Of a stretch of DNA of 64,000 bases, positions 1 to 11,900 are shown one piece after another. The notes under the pieces were generated by a model that was not told the DNA's origin, made no database searches, and worked only from the letters and a program-made list of their open reading frames with translations. The position numbers and the translations under genes were made by a program. How positions within the stretch are numbered: the stretch's first letter is position 1; the number at the start of each line of letters is the position of its first letter. Source of the stretch: Todiramphus chloris collaris (Eukaryota > Chordata > Aves > Coraciiformes > Alcedinidae). Location of the stretch: assembly GCA_025345505.1 (NCBI GenBank), contig JANVCC010000047.1, forward strand, positions 7,323,429 through 7,387,428. Direction: 5' to 3'.

Positions 1-358
1 AAAATGGCAGTTACCTTTCACTATTTGCAGCCTACGACTTCGGGTGTTGATGTGTGAAATACAGCAGCTTGAGAGGCTCCGGTGTCCACGGACGGGTTTG
101 CTGGTTTTAAACCAGTTTTTTCTGAACTGGACTTCTGGAAGGTGGAAGTACATTGGCTGGCTATTGCTTTCCATGACAGCTCTCTTCTCGTTTCAAGTGC
201 GAGGCTGCTTACTTATTCCCAGTGGGTTACAAATAAAAGGGTAAAACCCAGGGTCTAGATAATGCTGCAGTTCAGGGTTTGAGCTTGGAAATAGCTCACG
301 TTCTAGGTTCTCATTTCTCTCCGGTGCAGATCCTCTGTTTTCTACGCTACTCATACAT

Positions 359-402
359 TTTATATCTATATCTATATATATCTCTATATATATCTATATC
401 TC
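359..402. repeat. TATCTA/TA microsatellite
   Basis: An imperfect run of TATC and TATA units occupies about 44 bases. It is a simple repeat with no sign of coding or transposon origin and should be length-polymorphic. Confidence 0.85.
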
Positions 403-1775
403 AACAGCTTCACTCTGGTTTCACATGAAGTCTTAACTTTCCCCGTGGAAAGTGCGAGGTACAACGTATGAATGACTTGAGCCTCTTTTGTATTATTTTT
501 ACATATAATACATCATCAGCAAACTTAGGCCCGCAGCTGTGTCACCTCCAGCCCTCGCCCAAACCACGCTGCAGTCGGGACGCTGCTCTGGGATGGTTTT
601 GCTGATGAGTTTGTTACGCGATGCAGTCTGCAGCGAGGGGATGTGAACTTTTTGATGGGGAGGGGTAAGGCAGCTACCTCAGAAGTTAACACGAGGGGGC
701 ACAATAGCATTAATTGTTGTGTTTCCTGACGTCAGACTTCTTTTGAATTGGGAGCATTCTCTTCCGTTGTTATTTGCCTGGAACGTAGCAGTCTTCTCCC
801 TGGAAAAAAAAAAAAAAAAAAGTTGCCTTAGTTCCCCGAAGGCTTCATATGTTTCCCATAAATCCTGTTACCTTGATTCCTCAAACCTCTAGGGGTATGT
901 TGCAATAAGAATCACAATTTTTTTTTTTCCTGGTTGCATAACCTATGCAGACCTCATGCTCTTTAAAAGCTGTGGTTATAACTTCTAAAAATCAAACTAT
1001 AACTAGTCCGGCAAGTGCTAGCTTTGTAACTACAAAACCATCAAGAAGTCTCATAAGTAATTTAACTTACAGAAAATTCGACTGTAAGATGTGTCTTCAG
1101 TAGATCTGTCACTAAAAATCCAGAAATGAACAGTGAAACCAGTGCTCATGCCTAACGATGACTTCTCTCAAGGTTTGCAATGTCTGACCGTGGGTACAAT
1201 TTTTTCTCTGATCAGCCACTGTCAATCCTAGCATCATGTGGTGGAGTGTCATATTCAGCCATATAAACCAGGCCTCTCAGCCCCGGTTTTGTGACAGGGA
1301 ATCGAAAACTCTGACTGTAATCTAGTGTTACCGTGGGGAAGGTGAGACAAAGTCACCGAGCTCTGTGAGTTACAGAGGCACGTGTTTTAAGAGTGGTTGG
1401 TCACCGTTCTAGCAGGAGTCAGTCTGAAGTATACTTGACCTTCAAAGACCCAACCTTTCTGCTTTAATTACAGTAAATCTAAGACATAATTAAGCTCCGG
1501 GAAATAAACCAGCAAGAACAATAGAACCCACACGGGTCATGCGTGGCTGATCAGGAATTGTTAGCTGTGTTTCAGTACTGGAGCATGTATGAAAAGAGTT
1601 AAGAAAGGATTAAAAAAAAACAAAAAAAAACCCAAACCCAAAAAAACTAGAGCATCAAGAAAATGCTGGACCAAAAAAAACACAGGTTCACTAGTGGTTG
1701 GATTCCAAGAATGCCTTCAAGAGAGTTCGTTCAAGGCTAAGCTGTGGCTGCAAAGGGGATTGGAAGCATCTGCCA

Positions 1776-1830
1776 AACAAACAAAAAAAAAACAAACAAA
1801 AAACCCCAAACAAACAAAAAACAAACCACC
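1776..1830. repeat. CAAA/CAAAA-rich simple repeat
   Basis: The segment is almost only A and C, built of CAAA and CAAAAA units with a few CCCC interruptions. A smaller tract of the same type lies at 1607-1660. Similar tracts recur at 8798-8945 and 12797-12828. Confidence 0.8.
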
Positions 1831-2471
1831 ACCAAACTGAAAAAAGTATTTTGCTGATTGTTTCTATTTGCCAGACAGATACTTTGTATCCGTTCTTGAA
1901 ACGGATCCCCTCAAAGAAATTCCCAATTACTTTCCCTACATGCAGACTCTTCAGCTGAGAAGATCACAAATATATCGCAAATATAATGACTCCTGCTGAA
2001 AGGAGTCAAAGAATGAGACGTGGGGAATAAGGAGAAAAAACAATCTGGAAGCTGTCGTGACTTATTTTCTAGGCTTCAATGCATGTCAATAGGAAATGCA
2101 CAGAACCAGCCTTCGTTGCAAAGTTATTGTTTGATTTTTAAACTATGGAATTTGTAGCTATGCTACTGGGGGAAAATGACACAGCCTGGTGATAAATTAT
2201 GAATACTCACGCTGTTTACTGGCTGGCTCTGATGCCCTCTCTCTCCTAATCACTTTCTTGCAGATCCATTTCCGATATTCCAGATCTCTGAGTTCCTTCT
2301 GACAAATGATTTTTGAAAATTCCAAGCTGACAGAGAACTGCGTTACTGCTTGGAGAGTTCTGGGGTCCAGAACCTTATCATAATGTGGAAACGGAAGTAC
2401 TTGTCCAACGTCAAAGTTCTTGGGATAGGTGTACATATGTGTCTAAAAATTCCATATATATATATACACAT

Positions 2472-3361
2472 AGAGGAAGGGACAGAGTAGACCTTCAGCA
2501 ATCTTGCTGATGATACCAAACTGGGAAGAGTGGCTGACACACCAAAGCTATGCTGCCATTTAGTGAGACCTGGAGAGGCTGGAGAGTTGGGCAGAGAGGA
2601 ACATCAAGAAGTTCAACAAGGGCAAGTATAGGGTCCTGCTCTTAGGGAGGAATAACCCCCTGCAACAGTACAGGAGAGGGGTTGACCTGCTAGAAAGCAG
2701 CTCTGAGGAGAAGGAGCTCATAGTCCTAGTGGACAAGTTGCCCATGAGCCAGCAATGGGCCCTTCTGGCCAAGAAGGCCAGTGGTCTCCTGGGGTGCACT
2801 CAGAAGAGTGTGGCCAGCAGGTCAAGGGAGGTTGTCCTCCCCCTCTACTCTGCCCTAGTGAGGCCACTTCTGGGGTACTGTGTCCAGTTCTGGGCTCCCC
2901 AGTTCAAGAAATACAAGGAACTACTGGAGAAAGTCCAGTGGGGGCTACAAAGATGTTGAGGGGCCTGGAGCATCTCTGTGCTCAGGAAAGGCTGAGAGCC
3001 CTGGGACTGTTTAGCTGGAGAAGCCTGAGAGGGGTTCTGATCAATGCTGATCAATAGTGAAAGGGCTCATGAGGGTCAAGATGGTATGGCCAGACTCTTC
3101 TCAGTGGTGCCCAGTGATAGAACAAGGGACAGTGGGCACAAACTGGAACCTAGGAGGTTTTGTCTGAACAGGAGGAAAAAATTCTTGACTTTTCAGGGTG
3201 ATGGAGCCTGGCCCAGGCGGCCCAGAGAGGTTGTAGATTTTCCTTTGGAGAGATTCCAAACCCACCTGGACACTACGATGCTGGGCCCCCTGCTCTGGGT
3301 GACCCTGCTGGAGCAGAGGGGTGGCACCAGAGGATCTCCAGCCATGCTGGGACTCTGTGAT
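2472..3361 (+). mobile_element. CR1 LINE, 5'-truncated, ORF2 C-terminal part
   Basis: This is the longest CR1 copy in the window. Translation on the plus strand shows the end of the CR1 reverse transcriptase in broken frames: DDTKLGRVADT at the start, then LSMSQQ-like and KSVASRSREVVLPLYSALVRP blocks, QFWAPQ, and RGLEHLCAQERLRALGLFSW. It continues through LFSVVPSDRTR and RRPREVV to the LDTTMLGPLLWVTLL segment shared with other copies here. The 5' part (endonuclease and most of the polymerase) is absent, as usual for CR1. It starts next to a TA microsatellite. The 3' end stops at CTCTGTGAT, so the ATTCTATG tail is reduced to about one unit. Frame changes between blocks show it is dead. It belongs to the same lineage as the copies at 31.9, 43.4 and 54.4 kb. 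Confidence 0.93.
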
Positions 3362-5315
3362 ATATTGTGTTTACCTATTTAGCTGTTACCTTTCCTTTAA
3401 GGCACTAACGATATTCACAGTGCAGTTCATTCTATATTGCTGGCACAAGAACAAGTAAACATATCTCAAATTCCGTAATACCTCAAGGCCATCCTGCATA
3501 ATCCATAGCATGAAGTCACCCTTCCTATAATGATCCGAAGCAGGAACACTCTCTTGCTCATGTTACAGCACAAATAGAACAGTGAAGACTCCTATTTAAA
3601 TACTGGAGGAAGGCCCAAACATCCTGCCTTTTCTTGACCTGTGATAATGCTGATTAAGTGGCCAAGAATGTGGCCCACACAGCTGTCACCTGATCCTTTG
3701 GATCAGCAGCAGATAACATCACTCATAAAGCGAAAAGCTATTTTTTGCACTATAAAGTAGCCAGACAAGAATGATTTTCATTTGCCCACTCCATCTTGGT
3801 CTGAAGCTCAGGCTGACAAGCTTCACGAGTCTTTCAATGACACTACTGTTTAAACAGGATGAAAAAAAAAGGTCATTTTCTGCACAGGGTGAGCATATTT
3901 TCTTAGTTAAGTTCTTTTTGAGGGGTCGAGCAAGGACATAGTAGTGTCTCAAAAAGATCACATCCACCCCGTACCCCATCTTTACCTGCCTCTGAGGAAC
4001 AACAGAGAGCTCCTTGGAAACTACGGTCAATCTAAACCAGCTGCAGAAGTTGACACATCATACAAAATGTTCCATCTTCAGCAGAGGCTCATCATCTTTC
4101 CTGCTTATTGCTTCTGGGGCTTCCTGGCTCTGGAATTAATCCCTGACCATCCATTTGGCACGGAGATGTGCTAATCGCAGCTGGGGCTACTCCTGATCAG
4201 ATACTGTCATGTAATATGACTGCCTGCCTCTTTTTTTGGGTATTAATGATTTCTGGAAGCCACAATAATGACCCATTTTGTATCAAGGACACCTTGCCTT
4301 ATTCATTGATTCCTTCTGAAGTTTGATGGGGCTAAAAACCAAAGTCCTCCTTGTTTCCAACTATTAAAAAACAACATTTTTTTATGATAGCTGAGGAAAT
4401 TCTACCTGGCCACTCCTAGCCTTGATATTAAAACATAGTTGTGACTTGAAAAGAGAAAACACATTGAGATCTTTGGAAAAGAAAAACTATAGACAAACAA
4501 TCTTTAATCAGAAGTGGTTGAAATAGAAGTGACAAAAAGTTCTGAAGTATCCACGGAAAACAGCGGGGAACCTTTAGGATCTGGATGTCAGGAGGCGAGC
4601 AAAGAGCAGCAGATGGCACTGGATGGAGATGGCTCCTGCTGGTTCAGGCCCAAGAAGAAGTAACTGTATTTTGGAAGAATATCTTATTTCATTTTCTCAC
4701 CCTTTGCTATATAATAAGACAGAGTATAGCCTAGGCAGGTAGAAGCTTGTAAACTCATAAAAAATTTCTCTCTCTATGCCATGCTGTCTCTTCTGCTGGA
4801 ATCAAAGGTGGTGATTCCATGATCAAGAGAGTCTCCTTCTACCCACAGGTATGATGTCTATGGACAAAGGTTGAGTTTGATGCATTTTGATGTCTGCAAG
4901 CCAAATCCTGTTTGTCTTCTGATCATCAGGTTTTTTTTGCTTTGTTTTGTTTTTTAATTTAATTTAATTTTACTTTATTTTATTTTAAATCTACTAAGAC
5001 TTAAAAATATTGTGGCTTTTTAACTCTGCTCTTAGAGATATTTTATCCCTGTATAATATATGTGAGAAGCAGGCCTCTTCAAACTTGAACTTTCTGTCAG
5101 GGACCAGAAAGGATCAACTGCTCCCCGAGCAATGGGAAGGCAGGAGCTGAGTGCAGTAACATCTTTCAGAAGGAGAGGGGCCGGGGGACTGGTCCACCAG
5201 CCCCAGCAAGGTGAGCACAGCAGCACCTGAGAGGATGGCCAGATTTAACTAAGGCTTAACATCAAGCAAGTTCACAGCGATGAGGCAGGTCTGGGAAGAA
5301 GCCATGAAGACAATT
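3362..5315. other. Unique non-coding stretch
   Basis: I recognise no gene or transposon. The stretch has a small perfect inverted repeat (CTGATCC/GGATCAG, 3690-3706) and a T/A-rich TTTTA-type tract at about 4930-4990. Open frames stay at or below about 100 codons and show no recognisable domain. Confidence 0.6.
4930..4990. repeat. TTTTA/TTAAT-rich simple repeat
   Basis: A run of T-rich units (TTTTG, then TTTAA, then TTTTA) covers about 60 bases. It is low-complexity sequence with no flanking LINE body, so it is not a retrotransposon tail that I can identify. Confidence 0.7.
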
Positions 5316-5537
5316 ACAGAATCATAGAACCATTTTGTTTGCAAGAGACCTTTAAGATCATCAAGTCCAATTATTCCTCCAGCATTTCCAGGTCACCACT
5401 AACCCATGTCCCTCAGCACCACAGCTCCACAGCTTGGAAACCCCTCCAGGGATCATGGGGACTCCACCACTGCCCCGGGCAGCCTGGGACAGGCCTGGAC
5501 AATGCTTTTGAAGAAGAAGTATTTCCAATCTACAGGT
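5316..5537 (-). mobile_element. CR1 LINE 3' fragment
   Basis: Read on the plus strand it begins with ACAGAATCATAGAACC, the complement of the CR1 tail, followed by the complements of GACTTGATGATCTTAAAGG and of ACATGGGTTAGTGGTGACCT. It ends near the CR1 block meaning 'frame, length and FFTERVV-like region'. Only about 220 bases remain, so it is strongly 5'-truncated. It is of the same lineage as the copies at 13.4, 29.0, 34.4 and 39.9 kb. Confidence 0.9.
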
Positions 5538-7054
5538 CAGGATTAGAATCATGTTTGGTGAAGCAGGTCCACAATGATCAGACAGTTCCAAGATCAACCC
5601 CAGAAGTCAATGCACAGACTGGGGGCTATGGCAACAGAGTCTGTGGCCAGACACAAGGAGACCAGTGTTCCTACTGTATTGCTCCAGCAGAGAATGAAGG
5701 CCCCAGGGTGAGCTGAAAAGGGCCAGCTGGGACAACTGGCGGTGTGGGTGGAGGCCCCAGGTAAGGTTGGTCAGGGCCATTAAGTCTTACTACTGCACTC
5801 AGAGCCATCTCGCTTTCCACCTTTGCATCTTGAAATATATTACATGGCTTTTAATATTTTTTCTAGCTTTCCATACCTTGTAAAAGAAGTTATCTTGGCT
5901 GTTCCTCTTCTACTACTTGTTCTTAGCTTCTCCCCAAATGCATATGTCCTTAGCTGGGTCTCTGTCAACAGTATCAGGAGGTACATAGAGGAGACACGAG
6001 CAAAATAGTTCAAATGCCTGATGCTGTTAAACAAACACCTACTTATGCTAGCTGAGAGTGTATAACCTTCAGATTTGTGTGTGGCTGAATAGGATTGGTC
6101 AGGAGCAGAAAGAAACACAAACACGGGATTGATCAAATGCAAATACTTGCAAATATTCATATATTCAGTCTTCAAAGTCTGTACAAATACAGACTGTAAT
6201 ATCATCTTTGTCACTCGTTGCTTTGATCTTGTCATTCATCTGGGTTAACATCCTTTTCTATTACAAATTTAGGCTTAATTTCATTGTCTTCAAAGTTCTG
6301 CACTGTTCTACCTCTCCCTACTCATTTGAACTTCAAGTTGCTATTCTTTCTACTCGGTGCTTCTGTAATCAACCGTGTCAAGGAATGAGACCAGAAGAAT
6401 CAAAATTGAGGAGATAAGCACTCTGAAGTAAGCTAACTTTTCAGTCTTCCAAGGCAGAGTAATTGTTCCAAAATAAATTAACATTTAATACATAGTGGAA
6501 GGAACACACACTGAGTTATACCAGCAGAGCTATAGCTTTATACTTTTTTTCTGCTAAAAATATTCTGGTCCATCCCCCCCCATAAATAATCCCTCTTCCT
6601 GAGTGGGTTTCTTTTCAGGCTCACATCAGATGGAACATTCTCAGGAAAACACTTGACGAAAGTTTGTTTTTCAGATGGCTTCATAGAAAGCAGAGGACTG
6701 AAGCAGGGAACTGGAATAGTAGTGTCTGATGCCATCACTGCTAACGTTGACTGATCACATCTGTGAGAGCCCTTCAGATGGTGTCTCCAGTTAGGAGAAT
6801 GTATTTCTGACATCCTGGGTTCATTCCACCACAAATGCACAGAAGCGAAAGCCAAATGAAGAGCCATATTCAATATAAGGGTCCTTTTCTTTCTGCTTGT
6901 TGACTTCTCTTGAGTTTGTTCTCTCACATTTATTTTTTGCTCTTTTTCTGCAATAGTTCTGAACTAGCATCAGGTAATAGTAGCTGTGCCTTGGCATAAG
7001 ATTAAGTTTTTCCAGAAGTTCATTTGCAGACGATTAGGAGTTTGTGAAACAGAA
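5538..7054. other. Unique non-coding stretch
   Basis: No gene or repeat is recognised. Two minus-strand open frames of about 130 codons (5840-6235 and 6538-6927) have unremarkable composition, no motif and no flanking splice signals that convinced me, so I leave them out. Confidence 0.55.
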
Positions 7055-7105
7055 GAGGTGAAATGTAAAGGTCCCTTCCAACCCAATGCATTCTATGATT
7101 CTATG
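7055..7105 (+). mobile_element. CR1 LINE extreme 3' tail
   Basis: About 50 bases match the very end of CR1: GGTCCCTTCCAACCCAATGC followed by two ATTCTATG units. Nothing upstream matches CR1, so this is a very short truncated insertion or the last surviving part of one. Confidence 0.8.
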
Positions 7106-7658
7106 TTAAATACGCAGCCTCTTTGTTTCTTTTCATGGGTCTTAAAACCAGTCATTGATGGGTGGAATTAGAGTTCCTTCTGCCTCTTCAGTACTACTTC
7201 TTGTTTAGCAGCAGCACCTTCAGACAACTTCCTGTGATTACTTCGATGCGACTGCCGTATGAGGTGTGTGAGATGTTATTAAACTCGATCCTATTGGAAC
7301 ATGAAGTGAAGATTCTTTTTCCTGCAGTTATAGTTGAATGGAAGGAAATGCACTTTAGATTCTGTACTTGTCTTTCAACACAAAAAGGTATTTTATTTCC
7401 TATGAAGTCTATTTAACAACAATTTGTAGTGTTGCAAAACACTGCAATACCAGCTCATCTGAGGCAATTCTGCACGGGCAGATACAGGAGTCAGTGATGC
7501 AGAATCCATCACAGAGGCAGCATCTGAACATAGATCTAAGTGCAATGTCTCACATCCCCACCTGTGCTGATTGAGTGCTTTTACCTTAATACCTTAAAAC
7601 ATCGTCAATAAGTAAAGTATACATTATAATGACGACAACTCAAAATGACACTGTTGGT
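7106..7658. other. Unique non-coding stretch
   Basis: No gene or repeat is recognised; short chance frames only. Confidence 0.5.
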
Positions 7659-7790
7659 GTTGGTCATGTAGATTTTTTTTTTGTGTGTGTCAGTCATTTG
7701 TAGAATTTCTTTCGGGTTGGTCATTTGTAAATTTTTTTTTGTGTTGGTCATTTATAGAATTTCTTTTGTGTTTGTGTATTTGGAAGAATT
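7659..7790. repeat. 27-bp degenerate minisatellite, about 4 to 5 units
   Basis: The unit begins GTTGGTCATTTGTAGAATTT and ends in a T-rich stretch closed by GT. Units lie at 7659-7688 (30 bp), 7689-7715, 7716-7742 and 7743-7769 (27 bp each), with a decayed fifth copy after 7770. The T-run length differs between copies, as expected from slippage. No known transposon end is visible. Confidence 0.85.
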
Positions 7791-8797
7791 TGAATATTCT
7801 TTTGAGAAATTGAAATAGTGGGTCAGGGGGGATACTACAAAGTTGATGGGTTCACATGTAAAACCCGCTTCTCTTGTTTTGCATTTTTTTGTATTCCTAC
7901 TTTTCCTTTTTTTAATATTCCTGCTTTTTTTAGAAAGGGGAGGAATATATTTCAATACAATTGAATTCTTGTTGGTGTTCACTTGTGCAGAATGATAAAG
8001 AGGCGTGAAAGTTAAATGTGCTTCATACCATCATTTTTTCCTCTTGATTGCTTTCATACCAACAGCAGATGTCCGGTGAAGGGACACAAATATTTCCCTT
8101 TAGCAAGTCATTCCACTGAAAATAATGGGAGCTTATTTAAATAGCATGGCCCTGAGGAGACAAAGCAGGGAGTGAGCACAGGGGAGAATAAGAGCAGAAA
8201 TGTACTCAATCAAAGAATGACTTTATTTGCATGCAATGATATTTTTTAGCAGGTTCCACATAATAAAATTAGAAGAAATTCAACTACCCAATGATTAGTC
8301 AAAGGCATTAGGAATGATAACTTGAAATTTGCGGCCACGAGTGCTATTGATTCTCCTACTCCCTGCACTATTTTGCTAAAAAAAAAAATCAATTATTTAA
8401 TAATTGATTTTATACTAACTGTTAAATTATTTTATTAAGTCTAAATTAAGAATTATGATGGATACAAAAGGATGCGCTAAAACATAATGCTGAAATGGAT
8501 TCCTCTCACCAATTTAAATAACCATTCTGATGAGACAAGAATGATTACCAAAATAAAGGCTAAAAGCAGGATAAATAAAAGTCAGGAAGGCTTTGCAGAT
8601 GTGGTGAATCATTACATATTACTTTGCTTTTCAAAACGAGTCCTGCTGTTACTTATTGCACAGAACTTCGATTGAAGTTAATGGGGATTCTATGCACAGG
8701 AAAGCTGCTGTGTGGGAGATGGGTTTGCTTTTTTTTTACCCTCACACCAGTATGAATGGGAGTTACATGTGTGTTTGGGGGGCAAAGCCACTATTCA
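7791..8797. other. Unique non-coding stretch with a palindrome
   Basis: No gene is recognised. It contains two short segments (8113-8132 and 8671-8688) that resemble a dispersed TTGAAGTCAATGGGA-type amniote motif, and a perfect 27-bp palindrome at 8385-8411. An AT-rich frame on the minus strand near 7752-7982 is composition-driven. Confidence 0.55.
8385..8411. repeat. Perfect inverted repeat, 13-bp arms, 1-base centre
   Basis: Left arm AAAATCAATTATT at 8385-8397 and right arm AATAATTGATTTT at 8399-8411 are exact reverse complements around a single T at 8398. It could extrude a cruciform. It is AT-rich and adjoins an A run, so chance or local slippage cannot be excluded. Confidence 0.9.
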
Positions 8798-8945
8798 TAT
8801 AAAACAAAAACAAAAACACACCAAAAAATAAACCGAACCAAACACACACACAAAACCAAACAAACAAAAAACACAAACAAACAAACAACAACAACAAAAC
8901 CAACCGACCAAAACCAAACCAAAACAAAGAAGGAAAATACAAGGA
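8798..8945. repeat. CAAA-rich low-complexity tract
   Basis: About 150 bases consist almost only of A and C on the plus strand (CAAA, CAAAA, CAAC and CACA units). Translations of either strand are artefacts: lysine/threonine/asparagine-rich on plus, phenylalanine/cysteine/valine-rich on minus. Confidence 0.85.
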
Positions 8946-11900
8946 AATAACACTAAGGCTTTACACTGGCCTCCCCCTTCATAGAAAGAGGATTGAGGAG
9001 AAGGCATAGACAAGAAGACAGCAGTGGAGACTGCCTTGGACCACTGGTCCAGAGACAAAACTGACTGGAAGCATCCCAGGCTTAAATGCAAAAGATCACA
9101 GGGTTAAGCATCTGTTGGTGCTAGACACTCCATTATTCTATTGCTACTTGGAGCAGAAAACATACTCAAGTGATTTCCAGTCAATAGCCAAGGTCCAAGT
9201 GAAGGAGTGTGGATGGTGTGATGTGTGTGGAGCTATTGTGATGGTTCAGGTCAGGACTGTTGGTCTCCCCTGTCAGCATCTCCTATATCTACTCATCTCT
9301 GCTTTCTCTTGTCTTTCTTCAGCCTTAGAGGTGTGTAGCTGAACCTCTGAAGTTACCCTGCTATGGTCTGTTCTGGAATTAGGAGTCCTGGAAAGAAAGT
9401 AATTGGTTGTTGTTTTTCCTCCTTCGGCAACATCCATGAGTTTTTGGAGGAGAGGTTCCCCAAAAGAACTCTTACTCATTTGTATCCGATGGAAAGCTAG
9501 GTATGGCTAAAGGTATGGCCCCTAACCAGTCTGACTAGTCCTGCCTGGCAGGACTGGGGCTGCCAGTAGCTCTGTGTAATGATACAAGGTCAGGTCACAT
9601 AAAGTTTGGCCTAAGGAGGGTGTCTGGAGAGACTCAGATCAATGCAGAATGGGAAATACTCCTGCAGCTGCAACAGAGTGGATTCGTGGTACCACAGATT
9701 ATGCTGGGGTGATCTGGAAGCTTTTTGCATTATTATCTCTCCAGTTTGAGAGATAATAGTCTGAAAATGGTTGTGAAATTACTGAGCATGAGTGGTCTGT
9801 GCAGCGCATTTGGCCTTAAGGCTGGCTCTGAAGATGCTCTTGCACAATAGCACAGTGGTAGCTGTTAAAGATACAAAAAGGAAACTGCTGGTTTGATACT
9901 TGCCTTTTCCTAGGTCCAGTTTTGCCTGTTTGGTTCTGCTGACAAGTCCCTGAGCGCGGTGGTAAAATCATAAATTTGACTTCAAATGAAATCTGACAGG
10001 AATTGGGAAGGATTGAAATTGCAAAGATGGGTGATTCTTACCTTCAATTAACTTCTGTAGGCGAGCCCATACTTTTGTTAATACTGAAAACAGTGATTGC
10101 ACACGTAGATAATGTAAACTGTGTTATTTTTGTAAGGCTCATTAAAACCCGGCACATGATTAAGTTAGAAAGCTGCCGCTCTGCATGTCACAAAAGAGAA
10201 AGAAAAAGCCAAGAATTACATATAATTCATCCTATCATAACAGTATTTTTGCCCACTTCAGGTTATTTTCCCCAAAACCAATGCTTAAATCTTCAGTCAC
10301 CCCAAGTTATGTTTTAACCTCTTTCAATATACCATTTTGGCATAAACGTGCTGCAGCTTCTTCAATCTGTTGTGGCTTGCACAGCTATGAGACTTTCCTC
10401 ACTAACAGCAGAAAAACCAACTGCGTGAGCCGTGTCTGTCACAGATAAATGGGAGGGAAAATGTCCCTCGCATTCACCGAACGTTTTAGGTTTTACTGAG
10501 AAGCAAAGATTTCTGGGCTGCTCCTGATGCCCTTGAGAACAATTTTTTTCCTCATTTTTCTTAATTCTTCTCTGTGATTCAGCTTCTGTGAGAGGACTGA
10601 GAGAAAATATAAAAGGCGGGGGAAGGAAAGGAAGGGAAAGAGAGCAAAGAAACAAAGAAAAAGGTGCAGTTAAGAAACAAACCAGCATGTAGCGGAAGCA
10701 CTAATGAAGTGGGAAGGCACGAAGGGGGAGAGAAATCAGAGACCTGGCATAAGGGGACCCAGAAAATGATGAAATAATTGCGACTGACACAGAAAAGTGG
10801 AACTTACCAGTAGCTAACTGAAAAAGGATAGTTGGAATAAGAATGGTCTGCTTATATTTCATGGTCCTTTCTGACCAGACCATTTGAAAAAAAAAATGAC
10901 TGGAGGAGAGCACTCTACCGAACTCAACTGAAAGGCACAGAAAGTCCTGATTATGTGTATATATATATATATGTATATGTTATGTGATCGCTGACCTCAG
11001 CTGATGACATTTATCCTTATGAATTCATGGAGTTCTTTAGGTGGGAGAAATAAGAAAACATATCAGTGGCATTCTCTTGGCTCGGCTCGGAGCGAAACGA
11101 AATGTCAGTGTCATTGTAAAGACGAGCTTTCATGTGTAGTGTATGTGGAGTATTGGCTTTATGATGAATTGCAGCCCATAAAATGCAAACTATTTTAAAG
11201 ATTTTAAGACATTAATGTTATGGATATACCTCGTACAGCAGTAAAAGAGTTTGCAGAAGACTGATCCACTATTTAAAGAGAAGTTTTCGTGCGCAGAATG
11301 TTAGGGTGTTTTAGAAGGCAGCGAACTGTGGGCAAAGGGTGGCTTTTGCAGATGTTGCAATGAAGGGAATTGTACCTTTATCAAATTAAGAGGTCTGCTT
11401 TGTGCTGTACACCCAGGGGATTCTCTGAGTTTATGTTATGCCATCTTCAGTAGCCGGCTCGCTTGAAAAAGACTTTTAATGCTTCTCTGGGAAAAAAAAT
11501 AAAGTGTTAAGAACTACCAGTTCTGACTAATAACTTCAATTGACACAGGACTCCTGGTTCTCCCTCAAGGATGAGTTATGGGGAGATTTAAGGTGCAGAA
11601 TGATGGATTAGCATGAGTGGTGATGTTTTCATCATCACTGAAAAGAGAGAGGTCAGAGTGGGATTCAGCTGTGCAGAAAAGAGTAGGACACAGTTGCATA
11701 AGGAGAACTCAGGTAGGAAACTTGATAAACCACAGTTGCTGACAAAAGGCAAAAAAAAAAAAAAAAAGGCAGATTTGGAGAAAAGAAGATCAATTTAGAT
11801 TAGAGGAAAGTGTGCCAAAGCACCTGTAGATGTTGAGAACCTTGCAAGTTAAACTCCGAGGCATTTCTTTCCTGAACTTCAATTCCAGGTTTTTGTGGCA

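Larger units (their letters stand above)
1..2471. other. Unique non-coding stretch, AT-rich
   Basis: I see no gene and no recognisable transposon here. It contains a TATCTA-type simple repeat (359-402), a pure A run (803-821), A/C-rich tracts (about 1607-1660 and 1776-1830) and a short TA run at the right end (2449-2470). Open frames are short and rich in lysine, asparagine or proline because they translate the A/C tracts, so I treat them as chance. Confidence 0.6.

Noticed and set aside
3690-3706. Inverted repeat CTGATCC-TTT-GGATCAG
   Set aside because: Seven-base arms are expected several times by chance in 64 kb.
9841-9912. Possible tRNA gene
   Set aside because: A- and B-box-like words are present, but the acceptor stem does not pair and the D stem pairs poorly; kept only as a possible SINE remnant.
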